A DNA stretch of 64,000 nt from CAIWHR01 sp963843595 (GCA_963843595.1 CAWJLG010000005.1:186001-250000), one strand, 5' to 3'. Shown: positions 33,321 through 42,736, counted from the stretch's first letter. Notes: generated from the sequence alone by a model not told the origin. Numbers and translations: made by a program.

Positions 33321-34591
33321 TGAGCGGGCAGCTTCGCATCGACACGCAGCGCAGTCGGCCTCCGCACGATCGGCGCGAGGACGCTGCGCCGGCGAGGTCG
33401 GCCGAGGTTCCGCGTTCTCCGGGTCGCGCCCTGCGGGCCTCCGCCTCCGAACTTGGTCGGCCTCCGCACGATCGGCGCGAGGACGCTGCGCCGGTGAGGT
33501 CGGCCGAGGTTCCGCGTTCTCCGGGTCGCGCCCTGCGGGCCTCCGCCTCCGAACTTGGTCGGCCTCCGCACGATCGGCGCGAGGACGTTGCGCCGGCGAG
33601 GTCGGCCGAGGTTCCGCGTTCTCCGGGTCGCGCCCTGCGGGCCTCCGCCTCCGAACGCGGTATCGCTCTTATCGCGGCGCTGTGGCTGACGATTCTGCTG
33701 ACGGTGATCGCGTCGGGCTTCGCCTTCTCGATGCGCAGCGAGGCGCTGGCCGCGCGTAACGCGCTGTCGGTCGCGCAGGTGCGCGCGATCGCCGACGGCG
33801 CAGTCGAGCGGACGGCGTTCGAGTTGCAGCGGCCGCGCAATCTTCCCGATGTCTGGGTCCCCGATGGACAGCCGCACACGTGGAAGGACGGCGACGCGAC
33901 GATCACGGTCCTTGCCGTCGACGAGTCGGCCAAGATCGACATCAACGTCGCCACCGAGCCCTTGCTGCGCGGACTTTTCGTCAACGTCGGCGGCGTCGAT
34001 CCGGCGACGGCCAGCGCGCTCGTCGACGCACTGCTCGACTGGAAGGACGCCGACGATCTGCGCCGGCCCAATGGCGCCGAGGACGCGGAGTACCGTGCGG
34101 CCGGACGCAAGTACCGGCCGGCAAACGGTCCGTTCGAAACGACCGGCGAGTTGCAGCGAATCCTGGGCATGACTCCGGCGATATTCGCCAGGATTGGCGA
34201 TGCGATCACCGTGTACTCCCGGCAGGGCGGCATCAACACGCAGACCGCGTCGCGCAGCGTGCTCCTTGCACTGCCCAACGCGACGCCCGAAGCGGTCGAT
34301 GCCTACCTGCAGCAGCGTGCAGACGCGCTCGCGAACAAGCTCAAGCCACCGCCGTTCGTGGCGGCCCAGGGCTTCATGACCCAGCCGCTTCCGGTCTGGC
34401 GAATCCGGGCCGAGGCCGTCCTCCCCGATGGTGTAACCTTCGTGCGCGACGCGGTGCTGCGGCCGTCCGGAGACCCTCGTCGGCCGCTGATCGCACTCCT
34501 CTGGCAGGAAGGCGTCGTCGCGCCGGCGGCTGCCCCGACAATCGCGGACGCGAATCCGGCATCCGCCAACGCAAATGGAACAGACCGCTAG
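33320..34591 (+). CDS. gspK: minor pseudopilin GspK with long repeat-bearing leader
   Basis: A 423-residue protein. The GspK core begins at SERG/IALIAALWLTILLTVIASG; the lack of Glu at +5 is normal for GspK. VDESAKIDINVATEPLLRGL and the LLDWKDADDLRRPNGAED stretch are typical of the family, which caps the pseudopilus. The core is about 310 residues. In front of it lie 113 residues, including three 34-residue repeats encoded by tandem 102-bp units. Without them the leader would be near 14 residues, the usual length. It overlaps gspL by 17 bases. Confidence 0.88.
   Translation: MSGQLRIDTQRSRPPHDRREDAAPARSAEVPRSPGRALRASASELGRPPHDRREDAAPVRSAEVPRSPGRALRASASELGRPPHDRREDVAPARSAEVPRSPGRALRASASERGIALIAALWLTILLTVIASGFAFSMRSEALAARNALSVAQVRAIADGAVERTAFELQRPRNLPDVWVPDGQPHTWKDGDATITVLAVDESAKIDINVATEPLLRGLFVNVGGVDPATASALVDALLDWKDADDLRRPNGAEDAEYRAAGRKYRPANGPFETTGELQRILGMTPAIFARIGDAITVYSRQGGINTQTASRSVLLALPNATPEAVDAYLQQRADALANKLKPPPFVAAQGFMTQPLPVWRIRAEAVLPDGVTFVRDAVLRPSGDPRRPLIALLWQEGVVAPAAAPTIADANPASANANGTDR
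33354..33656 (+). repeat. three tandem 102-bp direct repeats inside gspK
   Basis: Units begin with GTCGGCCTCCGCACGATCGG at 33354, 33456 and 33558; the third lacks its last few bases. The copies differ by single bases only (for example C to T within unit 2 and within unit 3). 102 is a multiple of three, so gspK stays in frame. Units 1 and 3 contain no stop codon in any of the six frames. Confidence 0.95.
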
Positions 34592-36137
34592 ACTCCGCCA
34601 AGGCATGCGCGATGCCGCGCACCGGTTCGGCCTCCCCGCGTTCCTGCGCTGGTGGGCGGGCGAGCTGGCGCCGCTCGTTCCGGCCCGCACCCGGGGCGCC
34701 TTGCAGCGGCGCCGCGTGCGTCCCGTGCTCGCATTCGGCGTCGATTCCGCGGTGCTGTGGGTGCCGCGGATGCACGAGGGCGTGATCGCACTCGTCGAAG
34801 CCGCGCGGATTCCGCTTGCCGGTGACGCCGCCTCCGTGCAGCAGGCCGGCCGCGCGGCGATGACCGCGCTGCCCCCCAACGTGTACGGTGGCCCGGCGGC
34901 CGCGGCAAATGTGGTCGTCGCGCTTCCGCGCGGGCAGGTGTTGCGCAAGCGACTGGAGCTGCCGGCGGCGATCGAGGAAAACCTGAAGCAGGCGCTCGCC
35001 TACGACCTCGACCGGCATACGCCGTTCCGACCCGATCAGCTCTATTTCGACGCCGTCGTCGTGGGGCGCAGCGGCAAGGAGCTGCGCGTCGACTGGGCCG
35101 CCGTGCTGAAGAGCGTTGCGGATCCTGCATGCCGGATGGCCGAGAGCTGGGGCGCCACCGTGGTGGGCATCGTGCCTGACGCCGTGGAAGGCGAAGGCGT
35201 CTCGGCAATCGCGCTCTCGAAGCTCAATCTGCTTCCGGAGGAGGCGCGCGGCACCGGCCCGGCGTGGAGGCGCTGGCAGTGGTGGGGCCCGCTTGCGCTG
35301 CTCGCGGCAGTCGGCGCCGTTGCCCTGGTGCTCCCGATCTGGCAGAAGCGCAACTACGTGATCGCGCTGACCGAGCTCGCCGACAAGGCGCGAGTGGAGG
35401 CCGAGGCCGCGGACGCGGTCCGCCAGCAGGTCGACCAGCTCGCCGCCGACTTCAACTTTGCGCTCGGCCAGAAATACGCGTACCCCGGCGCATTGCAGCT
35501 CATCGAGGACGTGACCAAAGTGCTGCCCGACGACACGTGGCTCACCCAGTTCGAGATGCGTACGACGGCGCGCGGCAAGGAGCCGCGCCGCGAGCTCGTG
35601 CTCCGCGGCGAGAGCGCCAACGCCGGGCGCATCGTCTCCCTGCTCGAGGAGTCGAAGCTGTTCAACGAACCTGCACCGCGCTCGCCGACGACCAAGATTC
35701 AGCCCGGCCCGGGCGAGATCTTCGACGTCGGCGCACAGTTGCGGCGGCTGCCCGCACCCGCACCGATCCTCCTGGGGAGCGACGGCCCGATTCCGACACC
35801 GGCGCCTGCCCCCGAGGCCGTGACTGTGGCGCCGGCGTCTCCCGCGCCCGAGAGCCCCGTCGCCGGCGAGGCACGCCCGGCCGTCGAAGGCGGGTCCGCA
35901 CCCGTGGCATCACCCTCGACAGCGGGCGCCCAGCCGCCTGCCACCGCCGCGGGTTCGGCCGAGGCGGCACCGCCGCCCGCGGCCGCCGCGGCGATCGCCC
36001 CCGCCCCGGCCGAGGCCACGCAGCCGCCACCGACCGCGATGCCGTCACAGCGGGCGCTCACCACGCGCGAGCAACGCAATCGCGATCGGCGCAATCGTGG
36101 CGGCGGGCAGGGCGCCGCAGGCGGAGGCGCGCAATGA
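34575..36137 (+). CDS. gspL: type II secretion protein GspL (PilN-like)
   Basis: A 520-residue inner membrane protein. The cytoplasmic part (1-235) has an actin-like fold with LPRGQVLRKRLELPAAIEENL and DLDRHTPFRPDQLYFDAVV, the region that binds GspE. One helix follows (WWGPLALLAAVGAVALVLPIW). The periplasmic part has a coiled coil and a PilN-like fold around VLPDDTWLTQFEMR. The last 130 residues are a low-complexity Pro/Ala tail ending in a basic stretch. The start overlaps gspK; the stop overlaps gspM. Confidence 0.9.
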   Translation: MEQTARLRQGMRDAAHRFGLPAFLRWWAGELAPLVPARTRGALQRRRVRPVLAFGVDSAVLWVPRMHEGVIALVEAARIPLAGDAASVQQAGRAAMTALPPNVYGGPAAAANVVVALPRGQVLRKRLELPAAIEENLKQALAYDLDRHTPFRPDQLYFDAVVVGRSGKELRVDWAAVLKSVADPACRMAESWGATVVGIVPDAVEGEGVSAIALSKLNLLPEEARGTGPAWRRWQWWGPLALLAAVGAVALVLPIWQKRNYVIALTELADKARVEAEAADAVRQQVDQLAADFNFALGQKYAYPGALQLIEDVTKVLPDDTWLTQFEMRTTARGKEPRRELVLRGESANAGRIVSLLEESKLFNEPAPRSPTTKIQPGPGEIFDVGAQLRRLPAPAPILLGSDGPIPTPAPAPEAVTVAPASPAPESPVAGEARPAVEGGSAPVASPSTAGAQPPATAAGSAEAAPPPAAAAAIAPAPAEATQPPPTAMPSQRALTTREQRNRDRRNRGGGQGAAGGGAQ

Positions 36138-36832
36138 TCAACGACGCGATCGCCGGGCTGCCTGCGTTGCAGCGACGCGCACTGGCCGTCGGCCTTGCGG
36201 TTCTCGCGCTCGTCGCCGCGGCGGCGGTGCTTCTGGTGCCGGTCTGGCTGCTGCACAGTCGCTACGACGACGCCATCGCCTCGCTGGAGGATCGGCTCGC
36301 GCGCTACCGCCGGATCTCCGCGCAGGCGCCCGAATACCGCAAGGCGCTGGAGCAGGTGAAGGCCAAGGACGCACGCCGATTTTTCCTCAAGAACACGGCG
36401 GCCAACCTCGCCGGAGTGGAGTTGCAGGAGACCGTCCGCTCGGCCATCGAAAGCAATGGCGGTCGCATCACGACGAGCCAGAACCAGGCCACGCGCGATG
36501 AGGGTCGGTACAAGGCCGTTGGCGTCACGTTCCAGTTCTTCGCCACGACACCCAACCTGCAGCGGATCCTCTATGCGCTGGAGACGCAGCAACCTTACCT
36601 CGTCATCGACACGCTGACGCTGCGCCCGCTGAATGCGTTTCGCGGCTTCCGCCCCGTTACCGGCCAGGACCCGGAACTCAACGTGCAGATGGATGTTTCC
36701 GCGCTTGGTTTCCCGGCGCCCGAGAAGCCTGGCGACAAGGCGGCCGGCAAGACCGCGGAGAAAGCCGCCGACCGGGCCGGAGAAAAGGTCGTCGCCAAGG
36801 CCGGCGACAAGGTCGAGGTGGCCCGCCCATGA
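36134..36832 (+). CDS. gspM: type II secretion protein GspM
   Basis: A 232-residue protein with one N-terminal helix (ALAVGLAVLALVAAAAVLLVPVWLL), a short coiled coil (YDDAIASLEDRLARYRRIS) and a ferredoxin-like periplasmic part ending in NVQMDVSALGF. This is the GspM design, which partners GspL. The C-terminal 35 residues are Lys/Ala-rich. The ATG at 36134 overlaps the gspL stop (ATGA), and its stop overlaps the next gene, so stoichiometry is probably set by coupled translation. Confidence 0.88.
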   Translation: MINDAIAGLPALQRRALAVGLAVLALVAAAAVLLVPVWLLHSRYDDAIASLEDRLARYRRISAQAPEYRKALEQVKAKDARRFFLKNTAANLAGVELQETVRSAIESNGGRITTSQNQATRDEGRYKAVGVTFQFFATTPNLQRILYALETQQPYLVIDTLTLRPLNAFRGFRPVTGQDPELNVQMDVSALGFPAPEKPGDKAAGKTAEKAADRAGEKVVAKAGDKVEVARP

Positions 36833-37638
36833 AGACCCTGCCCGGCGTGCTCAACGGGATGTTGTGGTGGCTCGTGCCGCTGGTGGCGCTGGCCGCGCTG
36901 ATCGGCTTCGAGACGGATTGGGGTCGCGGTTTGACCAAGGCCGTCCCGGCGGCGGAGTCTCCGGTGGTACCCAAGCCGGTGGAAACCGCGCTGCTGCCGG
37001 AATACCAGCTGGAAGGCGGTCTCGCCGCGCGCACCGAAACCGTCAACCGGACGTTGTTCAATCCGACGCGGCGTCCGGCGCCGGTGGTCGCAGTCGACGC
37101 ATCGAAGGCGACGATCAGGCGCGGTCAGTTTGCGCTGACCGGCACGGTGGTCGTCGAGGGGATGAACGCCGCGTATCTGCGCGAGGTCGCGGGCGGCAAG
37201 TCCCGCCGCGTGATGCAGGGCGAAACCGTCAACGGCATGACGCTGGCCGAGGTTCGCCCCGACCGGGTGGTGCTGGCGCAGGGCGGCGAGACCGAGGAGC
37301 TGGTCCTCAAGGTGCTCCCGGGCCCGAAGACGACGACGCAGCCGACCCCAGGAGCCCCGGCGGCAGGTGGCGCCGCCGCGGCGGCACCCGTCCCGCCCGG
37401 TGCAGCCGCGGCCACGCCCGCAGCACGTCCCGCGGCAGCACCCGATTCGCCCGCCGCGCGACGGGCTGCCGCGCGTGCCGCCGAAGCGGCTGCGCGCGCC
37501 GCGGCCGCTGGTGCGGCCGCAGGCGCCGCGAATACGGGCACCCAGGACCCCTGGACCGAGATGTACCGCCAGCGCGCCACCACCGACGCCCAGCAACAGC
37601 AACCCCAGACGACCACCCGCCAGCGCCGCCAGCGCTGA
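36829..37638 (+). CDS. GspN/GspC-like T2SS protein
   Basis: A 269-residue protein with one N-terminal helix (WWLVPLVALAALIGF). The part after it reads NRTLFNPTRRP and then FALTGTVVVEGMNAAYLREV...SRRVMQGETVNGMTLAEVRPDRVVL, which resembles the homology region of GspC that contacts GspD. The last 110 residues are a Pro/Ala/Gln-rich tail. In betaproteobacterial clusters this place is annotated gspN or gspC. I favour a GspC role because no other gspC is present. Co-translated with gspM. Confidence 0.75.
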   Translation: MKTLPGVLNGMLWWLVPLVALAALIGFETDWGRGLTKAVPAAESPVVPKPVETALLPEYQLEGGLAARTETVNRTLFNPTRRPAPVVAVDASKATIRRGQFALTGTVVVEGMNAAYLREVAGGKSRRVMQGETVNGMTLAEVRPDRVVLAQGGETEELVLKVLPGPKTTTQPTPGAPAAGGAAAAAPVPPGAAAATPAARPAAAPDSPAARRAAARAAEAAARAAAAGAAAGAANTGTQDPWTEMYRQRATTDAQQQQPQTTTRQRRQR

Positions 37639-37664
37639 ACTTGCTGCCCCACTGAGGATTTTCG

Positions 37665-40040
37665 ATGACTCGCGCGACTCATTCCGGCGATGATCTCCGG
37701 GCGCATGCGCCAGGCGAACTCGCCTCAGGTATCCGTCCGCGCGAGGCGCGACCCACGACCATGACCATGAATCGATCCCGACTGGCGGCCATCGCGTTCG
37801 CGCTCCCGATCATCCTCGGCGCCTGCGCCACCCAGCAGACCCCAGCTGAGGACCCCAAGCTGGTCAGTGCCCGTGAACGCGCACTGCGCGCGGCGGCGGC
37901 GCTGTCGAAGGAAGATGTCGAGGAGGCGATCAGGCCGCCCCCGGGCGCCGACCCGGCAGCCGACCGCGCGCGAATCTTCAAGGGCACCGGCGTGCTGGTG
38001 AAGGGCCAGCAACCCGGCGGTACGCTGCCGCCGAGTCCCGCGGCACAGGCCGCCGGTGGGGGCGTCGTGCTCAATTTCGAGGGAGCGGAACTGCGCGACG
38101 TGGTCCGCAACATCCTCGGTGACATCCTCAACGAGAGCTACATGATCGACCCGGCCGTCGGTGGCCAGGTGACCATCCGCACGAGCTCCGGCGTTCCGCG
38201 CGACGCGCTCTACGCGACGCTGGAGATGCTGCTCCGGATGAACGGCGCGGCGATGGTGAAGGAAGACGGCATCTACAAGATCGTTCCCGGCGCCGCGGTG
38301 GTCCGCGGCAACCTCGGGCCGCAACTCGGGAACTCGCAGCGTGCGCTGCCGAAGGGCTACTCGGTGCAGATCGTTCCGCTGCGCTACGTCGGCGTGCGCG
38401 AAATGCTGCGCCTGCTCGAGCCGTTCGCCAAGGACGCGCAGGCGATTCGACCCGACGAAGTGCGCAATATGCTCATCCTCGCCGGCACCGAGCTCGAGCT
38501 CAAGCACCTCCTCGACGCGATCGACATGTTCGACGTGGACTTCATGGCCGGGATGTCGGCCGGCGTTTTCGTCCTCCAGAGTGCCGACGTGAAGATGGTG
38601 ATGACCGAGCTCGAGAAGGTCATCGGCGACCGCAACACCAGCCCGCTGACCGGCATCCTCAAGATCGTGCCGATCGAGCGGATGAACGCGCTGCTCGTGA
38701 TCACCCCGCAGCCCGCCTACCTCGAGGAAGCGAAGAAATGGATCGAGCGCCTCGACAAGGGCGACGTGGGTGCGGGCCAGCGGTTCTTCGTGTACACGCT
38801 GCAGAACCAGCGCGCCGAGCGGATCGCGCCGCTCCTGCAGCAGGCGTTCACCGGTCGCCTTGCGCAAGCCGCGGCGCCCTCGGCGCCGTCGCTGGCCCCG
38901 GGCACGCCCGTCGGCACCATCGTGAATCCGCCGACGTTCCAGCCGGGGGGCATCGTCGCGACGACGCCCGTCCCCGCCGCGCCGGCCGCGCCGGCCGCGC
39001 CGTCAATGACCGGGACGTTGGCCACCCCGCAGACTGCGGCGGCGATCGCGCGCGCCGCCGGGGAAGGCCTGGGTGTCGTCCGCAACATCCAGGCGGTCGC
39101 CGACAAGGACATGAACACGATCCTGATCGTCGCGACGCAGGCCGAGTACACGATCATCGAAGCCGCGCTGAAGAAGCTCGACCAGCCCTCGCGCCAGGTT
39201 CTGGTCGAACTCACGATCGCCGAGGTCGCGCTCACCGACGACTTCAAGTTCGGCGTCGAGTGGTATTTCACCAACGGCGGCAAGTCGACCGGCGGCCTGT
39301 TCGCGACCGGCACGAATCCGGGCCTGCCGATCAACACGTCGACCGGCAACACCGGCACCGTTGGTCTTCTGCCCAAGGTGCCGGGGTTCAACTGGCTGCT
39401 CTCCGGGGCGTTTCCCGGCGGCATCCAGGCGGCGCTCACCCTGCTCGGACAGGCCGGCAACACGCGCGTGATCGCCAACCCGCACATCGCGGCGCTGGAC
39501 AACCAGAAGGCGACGATCAAGGTCGGCAACCGGATCCCGATCAACCAGCAGACGGTGGTCGGCGGAACGACGAGCACGGTCACCACCGCCGCGCAGTACA
39601 TCGACACCGGCGTGCTGGTCTCGCTGACGCCGCACATCAACGCGGGTGGGCTGGTCCAGGTCGACGTGCAGGCCGAGGTGAGCATCCCGGGCTCCGTCGC
39701 GAACGTCGGTGACGCACCGCCGATCAACACACGTTCGATCCAGTCGCTGCTGTCGGTGCAGTCGGGTCAGACGATGGTGATGGGCGGACTGATCACGGAC
39801 ACCAAGGGTCAGTCATCGACCGGGATTCCGCTGCTGTCGAAGATTCCCGTGATCGGCGGGCTGTTCGGCCAGCAGGAGATCAAGGACGACCGGACCGAAC
39901 TCGTGCTCTTCATCACGCCTCGCGTGATGGAAACCGAGGGCGAGATGAAGAGCGTCATCGACGACCTCCGCCGCCGCATGGAGCGGCTTGACGATGTCTT
40001 CCAAGCGACGCAAAAAACGCCCTCTGTCGTCGAAAAGTGA
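37665..40040 (+). CDS. gspD: type II secretion secretin GspD
   Basis: The outer membrane channel of the T2SS, up to 791 residues. A GAGGA site 6 bases before the ATG at 37665 supports that start. However, a typical lipoprotein signal (MNRSRLAAIAFALPIILGAC) begins only at 37767, so the first 34 residues are doubtful. N0-N3 domains follow (VLNFEGAELRDVVRNILGDI; RYVGVREMLRLLEPFAKDA), then the secretin core VGNRIPINQQTVVGG and VPLLSKIPVIGGLFG-like IPLLSKIPVIGGLFGQQ. An Ala/Pro linker lies near residue 440. It ends the T2SS operon. Confidence 0.95.
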   Translation: MTRATHSGDDLRAHAPGELASGIRPREARPTTMTMNRSRLAAIAFALPIILGACATQQTPAEDPKLVSARERALRAAAALSKEDVEEAIRPPPGADPAADRARIFKGTGVLVKGQQPGGTLPPSPAAQAAGGGVVLNFEGAELRDVVRNILGDILNESYMIDPAVGGQVTIRTSSGVPRDALYATLEMLLRMNGAAMVKEDGIYKIVPGAAVVRGNLGPQLGNSQRALPKGYSVQIVPLRYVGVREMLRLLEPFAKDAQAIRPDEVRNMLILAGTELELKHLLDAIDMFDVDFMAGMSAGVFVLQSADVKMVMTELEKVIGDRNTSPLTGILKIVPIERMNALLVITPQPAYLEEAKKWIERLDKGDVGAGQRFFVYTLQNQRAERIAPLLQQAFTGRLAQAAAPSAPSLAPGTPVGTIVNPPTFQPGGIVATTPVPAAPAAPAAPSMTGTLATPQTAAAIARAAGEGLGVVRNIQAVADKDMNTILIVATQAEYTIIEAALKKLDQPSRQVLVELTIAEVALTDDFKFGVEWYFTNGGKSTGGLFATGTNPGLPINTSTGNTGTVGLLPKVPGFNWLLSGAFPGGIQAALTLLGQAGNTRVIANPHIAALDNQKATIKVGNRIPINQQTVVGGTTSTVTTAAQYIDTGVLVSLTPHINAGGLVQVDVQAEVSIPGSVANVGDAPPINTRSIQSLLSVQSGQTMVMGGLITDTKGQSSTGIPLLSKIPVIGGLFGQQEIKDDRTELVLFITPRVMETEGEMKSVIDDLRRRMERLDDVFQATQKTPSVVEK

Positions 40041-40099
40041 CAGATTTCGGTCAAAAGAGACAAAATCGCTGGAAACCGTCGCCAAAGCCCGACATCCGG

Positions 40100-40119
40100 C
40101 TGTTGCGCCTCCGCAACAG
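40100..40119. repeat. 8-bp hairpin in the gspD-lipoprotein gap
   Basis: CTGTTGCG, loop CCTC and CGCAACAG form a perfect stem 60 bases after gspD, followed by an AT-richer stretch without a clear T-run. It might be a weak terminator for the gsp operon. The rest of 40041-40274 shows nothing recognisable except a GGGG ribosome site before the next gene. Confidence 0.4.
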
Positions 40120-40274
40120 ACCATTTATCTCGCTGTAATGGTCGTTGACGCTATCCGGCGGCGAGGCTAGTCTTGAATCGAGGATTGCTGCGCCGTAGCG
40201 CGTCAACCGTTGCAGTTTTCGGCGGTCCTCGGAAACGCGCACTGCGGCGCATAACCTGAAAAGGGGCAATCCAG

Positions 40275-40739
40275 ATGATGAACGAAGGTTTCGGGTGGGT
40301 ATCCACCCGGGCGGAGCGGCAGGTCGGTATCGCGCGCTTTGCCGGGGTCGTCTTGCTCGCCGTGCTGGCCGGCTGCGCCGCCACCGGCGGCAGGCTGACC
40401 AAGGACACGCCGGCCGACGTGCTGCAGGCCGCGGTGCAGGAGCGTGCGCTGGCCCGGTGGCAGGCGATCATCGACGGCGACGTGGCCCGTGCCTACACGG
40501 ACTACATGAGCCCGGGGTCGAAGGAAACGATTTCGCTGGAGGCTTTCAGGCAGAGGGTGGCGGGGTCACCGGGCATCTACCGGAAGATCGAGCCGGGAAC
40601 GGTCGAATGCAGCGGGGAAAGCTGCAAGGTCAAGGTCTTCGTCTGGTATGACCACCGCCTCATGAAAGGCATCCGGGCGCCCATGGAAGAAGTCTGGATT
40701 CTCGACAAAGGTCAAGCTTGGTACGTCTGGCGGCAGTAA
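40275..40739 (+). CDS. small lipoprotein of unknown function
   Basis: A 154-residue protein with a lipobox VLAGCAA after a hydrophobic run, so it should be a lipoprotein with Cys near 35. The mature part has an NTF2-like look: ARWQAIIDGDVARAYTDYMSPGSKE, then alternating strands VKVFVWYDHRLM and EEVWILDKGQAWYVWRQ. GTVECSGESCKVKV offers a cysteine pair for a disulfide. It lies between gspD and two exported proteins. Function unknown; the NTF2-like impression is mine. Confidence 0.75.
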   Translation: MMNEGFGWVSTRAERQVGIARFAGVVLLAVLAGCAATGGRLTKDTPADVLQAAVQERALARWQAIIDGDVARAYTDYMSPGSKETISLEAFRQRVAGSPGIYRKIEPGTVECSGESCKVKVFVWYDHRLMKGIRAPMEEVWILDKGQAWYVWRQ

Positions 40740-40891
40740 AGGACCGGGCGACCGTTGCAAATTTTCCACAGGGGGTTTCGTGGAATGGAAGGAATGGTTT
40801 GGACAAAAGGAGCAAGCTGTAATAACATCACCGCGCTGTTGGTTCTAAAGTGATCACTGTAAAACCGCAAACAGAGGAGTCATCACCAACC

Positions 40892-42463
40892 ATGAACACG
40901 TTCAACAAAAAGTCGCTGTACGCCGCGTTGGCGGGCCTGAGCGCTCTGGGCGTGACGGGTGCTGCGCAAGCAGTGTCGGTCAACCAGGACGGTCTCGGCT
41001 CAGCGCTGATCTATCCGTATTACACGGTCCGGACCAACGCTGCCGGCAACTCGTACCAGTCGCTGATCTCGGTCGTCAACACGACCCCGTCGGCGCGCGT
41101 CGTCAAGGTCCGCTTCCTGGAAGGTAAGAACTCCCGCGAAGTGCTTGACTTCAACTTGTTCCTGTCGAAGCGCGACGTCTGGGTCGCCGGCATCATCCCG
41201 ACCGCCGACGGCGCCGGCATCTTCACGCCGGACAAGTCCTGCACGGTCCCGGTCGTATCGGGCAACCCGGCGGCACCGACCCCGTTCGTCAACTACGCGT
41301 ATTCGGGCAGCAACGCGGACGGTGGCGACACGTCGCTCGACCGTACGCGTGAGGGTTACGCCGAAGTCATCGCGATGGCGCAGTTCTTCTCGCGCACCGC
41401 GACGTACACGACGGTCACCCACGCGTTTGGCTCGACCCCGGGCACGCCGGATTGCGATCCGGCGATCATCCAGAGCCCGAACATCAGCACGCCGGCGCCG
41501 CAAGTCGCGTACGACGTGTCTGACTACCTCATCGGTGGCCTGTTCGGCGGCATCACGCTGATCAACACCGGTTCGGGTATCGACGTCTCGGTCGAAGCGA
41601 CGGCGCTGGACGCCTGGTCGACGGACAACCAGCTGTTCGCGGAAGGCAGCATCCTCCCGAACCTGGCGCAGGTCACGCCGAAGACCTCGGTGGTCACGGC
41701 CGGCCAGTACACCTTTGTCACGGACTGGTCGAACTACGCGGGTGGCGAACCGACGGCCCGGCAAAACGCCGTGGATGCCGTGTCCGCCGTGCTGATGCAC
41801 GATTACGTCTACAACGAGTTCGTTCTCGACGCGGCAACGCAATCGCAGACGGACTGGGTCATCACGTTCCCGACGAAGTGGGCCTACTACAGCGGCAAGA
41901 TCACGGACAGCACCGGCGCAACGGTCGGGGTCGCGGTCCAGAAGCTGTTCCAGCGCAATTTCTCGGGCACCAAGGGCGCCTGCGACGACGTCGTGATCAA
42001 CCGGTACGACCGCGAAGAGAGGACCGTCGCCTCGACGACCACCTTCTCGCCGCCGCCGCCGACGGCCACCGACTCGATCTGCTGGGAAGCGAACGTGCTG
42101 ACGTTCAACAACACGGCACTGCTCGCGTCGAAGAACTCGTACAACATCCCGACGACGTTCGAGAACGGCTGGGTGTCGCTGAAGTTCCCGGTCCCGACCT
42201 CGTCCGTGCCGCGCTACCACCAGCTGTACGGCGGCTTCTCGACGATCTTCAACATCTACGGGAACTCGGGCTCGGCCCCGACGACGACGTTCTCCGGCCT
42301 GCCGGTCATCGGCTTCGCCGCGTCGACGTTCAAGAACGGCAACATCGCGGCGGGTTCGACCGTGTACTACGCGGGTCGCCAGAACCACCGCTTCGAGCGT
42401 TCCATCTCGACGTCGTTCACGGGTGACTTCACGACGGTTCCGCCGATCATTCCCAACAACTGA
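40892..42463 (+). CDS. exported protein of unknown function, 523 residues
   Basis: The Sec signal peptide is clear: basic start, LYAALAGLSALGVTGAAQA, cut before VSVNQDGLG. The mature protein is rich in Thr, Ser, Asn and Tyr, with few charges and about six cysteines (SCTVPVV, PDCDPAII, GACDDVVI, ICWEANV), like a beta-rich surface or secreted protein. GSALIYPYYTVRTNAAGNSY at the start recurs in betaproteobacterial hypothetical proteins that I recall but cannot name. Codon use is strongly biased, which suggests high expression. Its own terminator follows. It could be a T2SS client. Confidence 0.8.
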   Translation: MNTFNKKSLYAALAGLSALGVTGAAQAVSVNQDGLGSALIYPYYTVRTNAAGNSYQSLISVVNTTPSARVVKVRFLEGKNSREVLDFNLFLSKRDVWVAGIIPTADGAGIFTPDKSCTVPVVSGNPAAPTPFVNYAYSGSNADGGDTSLDRTREGYAEVIAMAQFFSRTATYTTVTHAFGSTPGTPDCDPAIIQSPNISTPAPQVAYDVSDYLIGGLFGGITLINTGSGIDVSVEATALDAWSTDNQLFAEGSILPNLAQVTPKTSVVTAGQYTFVTDWSNYAGGEPTARQNAVDAVSAVLMHDYVYNEFVLDAATQSQTDWVITFPTKWAYYSGKITDSTGATVGVAVQKLFQRNFSGTKGACDDVVINRYDREERTVASTTTFSPPPPTATDSICWEANVLTFNNTALLASKNSYNIPTTFENGWVSLKFPVPTSSVPRYHQLYGGFSTIFNIYGNSGSAPTTTFSGLPVIGFAASTFKNGNIAAGSTVYYAGRQNHRFERSISTSFTGDFTTVPPIIPNN

Positions 42464-42489
42464 TCACCAACAGCAACTGCGGTAACTTC

Positions 42490-42520
42490 GAGGGCGGGAA
42501 GCGATTCCCGCCCTCTTTTT
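42490..42520 (+). terminator. intrinsic terminator after the exported protein
   Basis: GAGGGCGGGAA, loop GCGA, TTCCCGCCCTC and five T form a perfect 11-bp stem, 27 bases after the stop codon at 42463. Confidence 0.92.
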
Positions 42521-42640
42521 CGTCCTGTGTTTGTCGGCGATCGTGGTGTTTGTGGGATGGAGCCCGGGCGCAGGGGATCGCCGGGGAACTCCTCTCGTCG
42601 GCCGGTGTCGTCCATTCATGCCATTGGCATGCGATTCCGG

Positions 42641-42669
42641 TTGCCGCACTGAGGGGCATCGGGTAGAAT
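42641..42669 (+). promoter_or_regulatory. sigma-70-type promoter of the frameshifted exported-protein gene
   Basis: TTGCCG (42641-42646), a 17-base spacer and TAGAAT (42664-42669) form the best promoter in the window. Transcription would start near 42676, with AAGGAG at 42725-42730 before the ATG at 42737. Confidence 0.65.
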
Positions 42670-42736
42670 GGTCTGAAAATTGCTGGGTGTAATTCCGCGC
42701 GGACGTCGTCCACGGATAACGCTTAAGGAGCCTCTC

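Noticed and set aside
33354..33656. CRISPR array
   Set aside because: Units are 102 bp, adjacent without unique spacers, and translated within gspK.
37665..37766. Treating the ATG at 37767 as the only gspD start
   Set aside because: The lipoprotein signal favours it, but the GAGGA site before 37665 is strong; both are kept open in the annotation.
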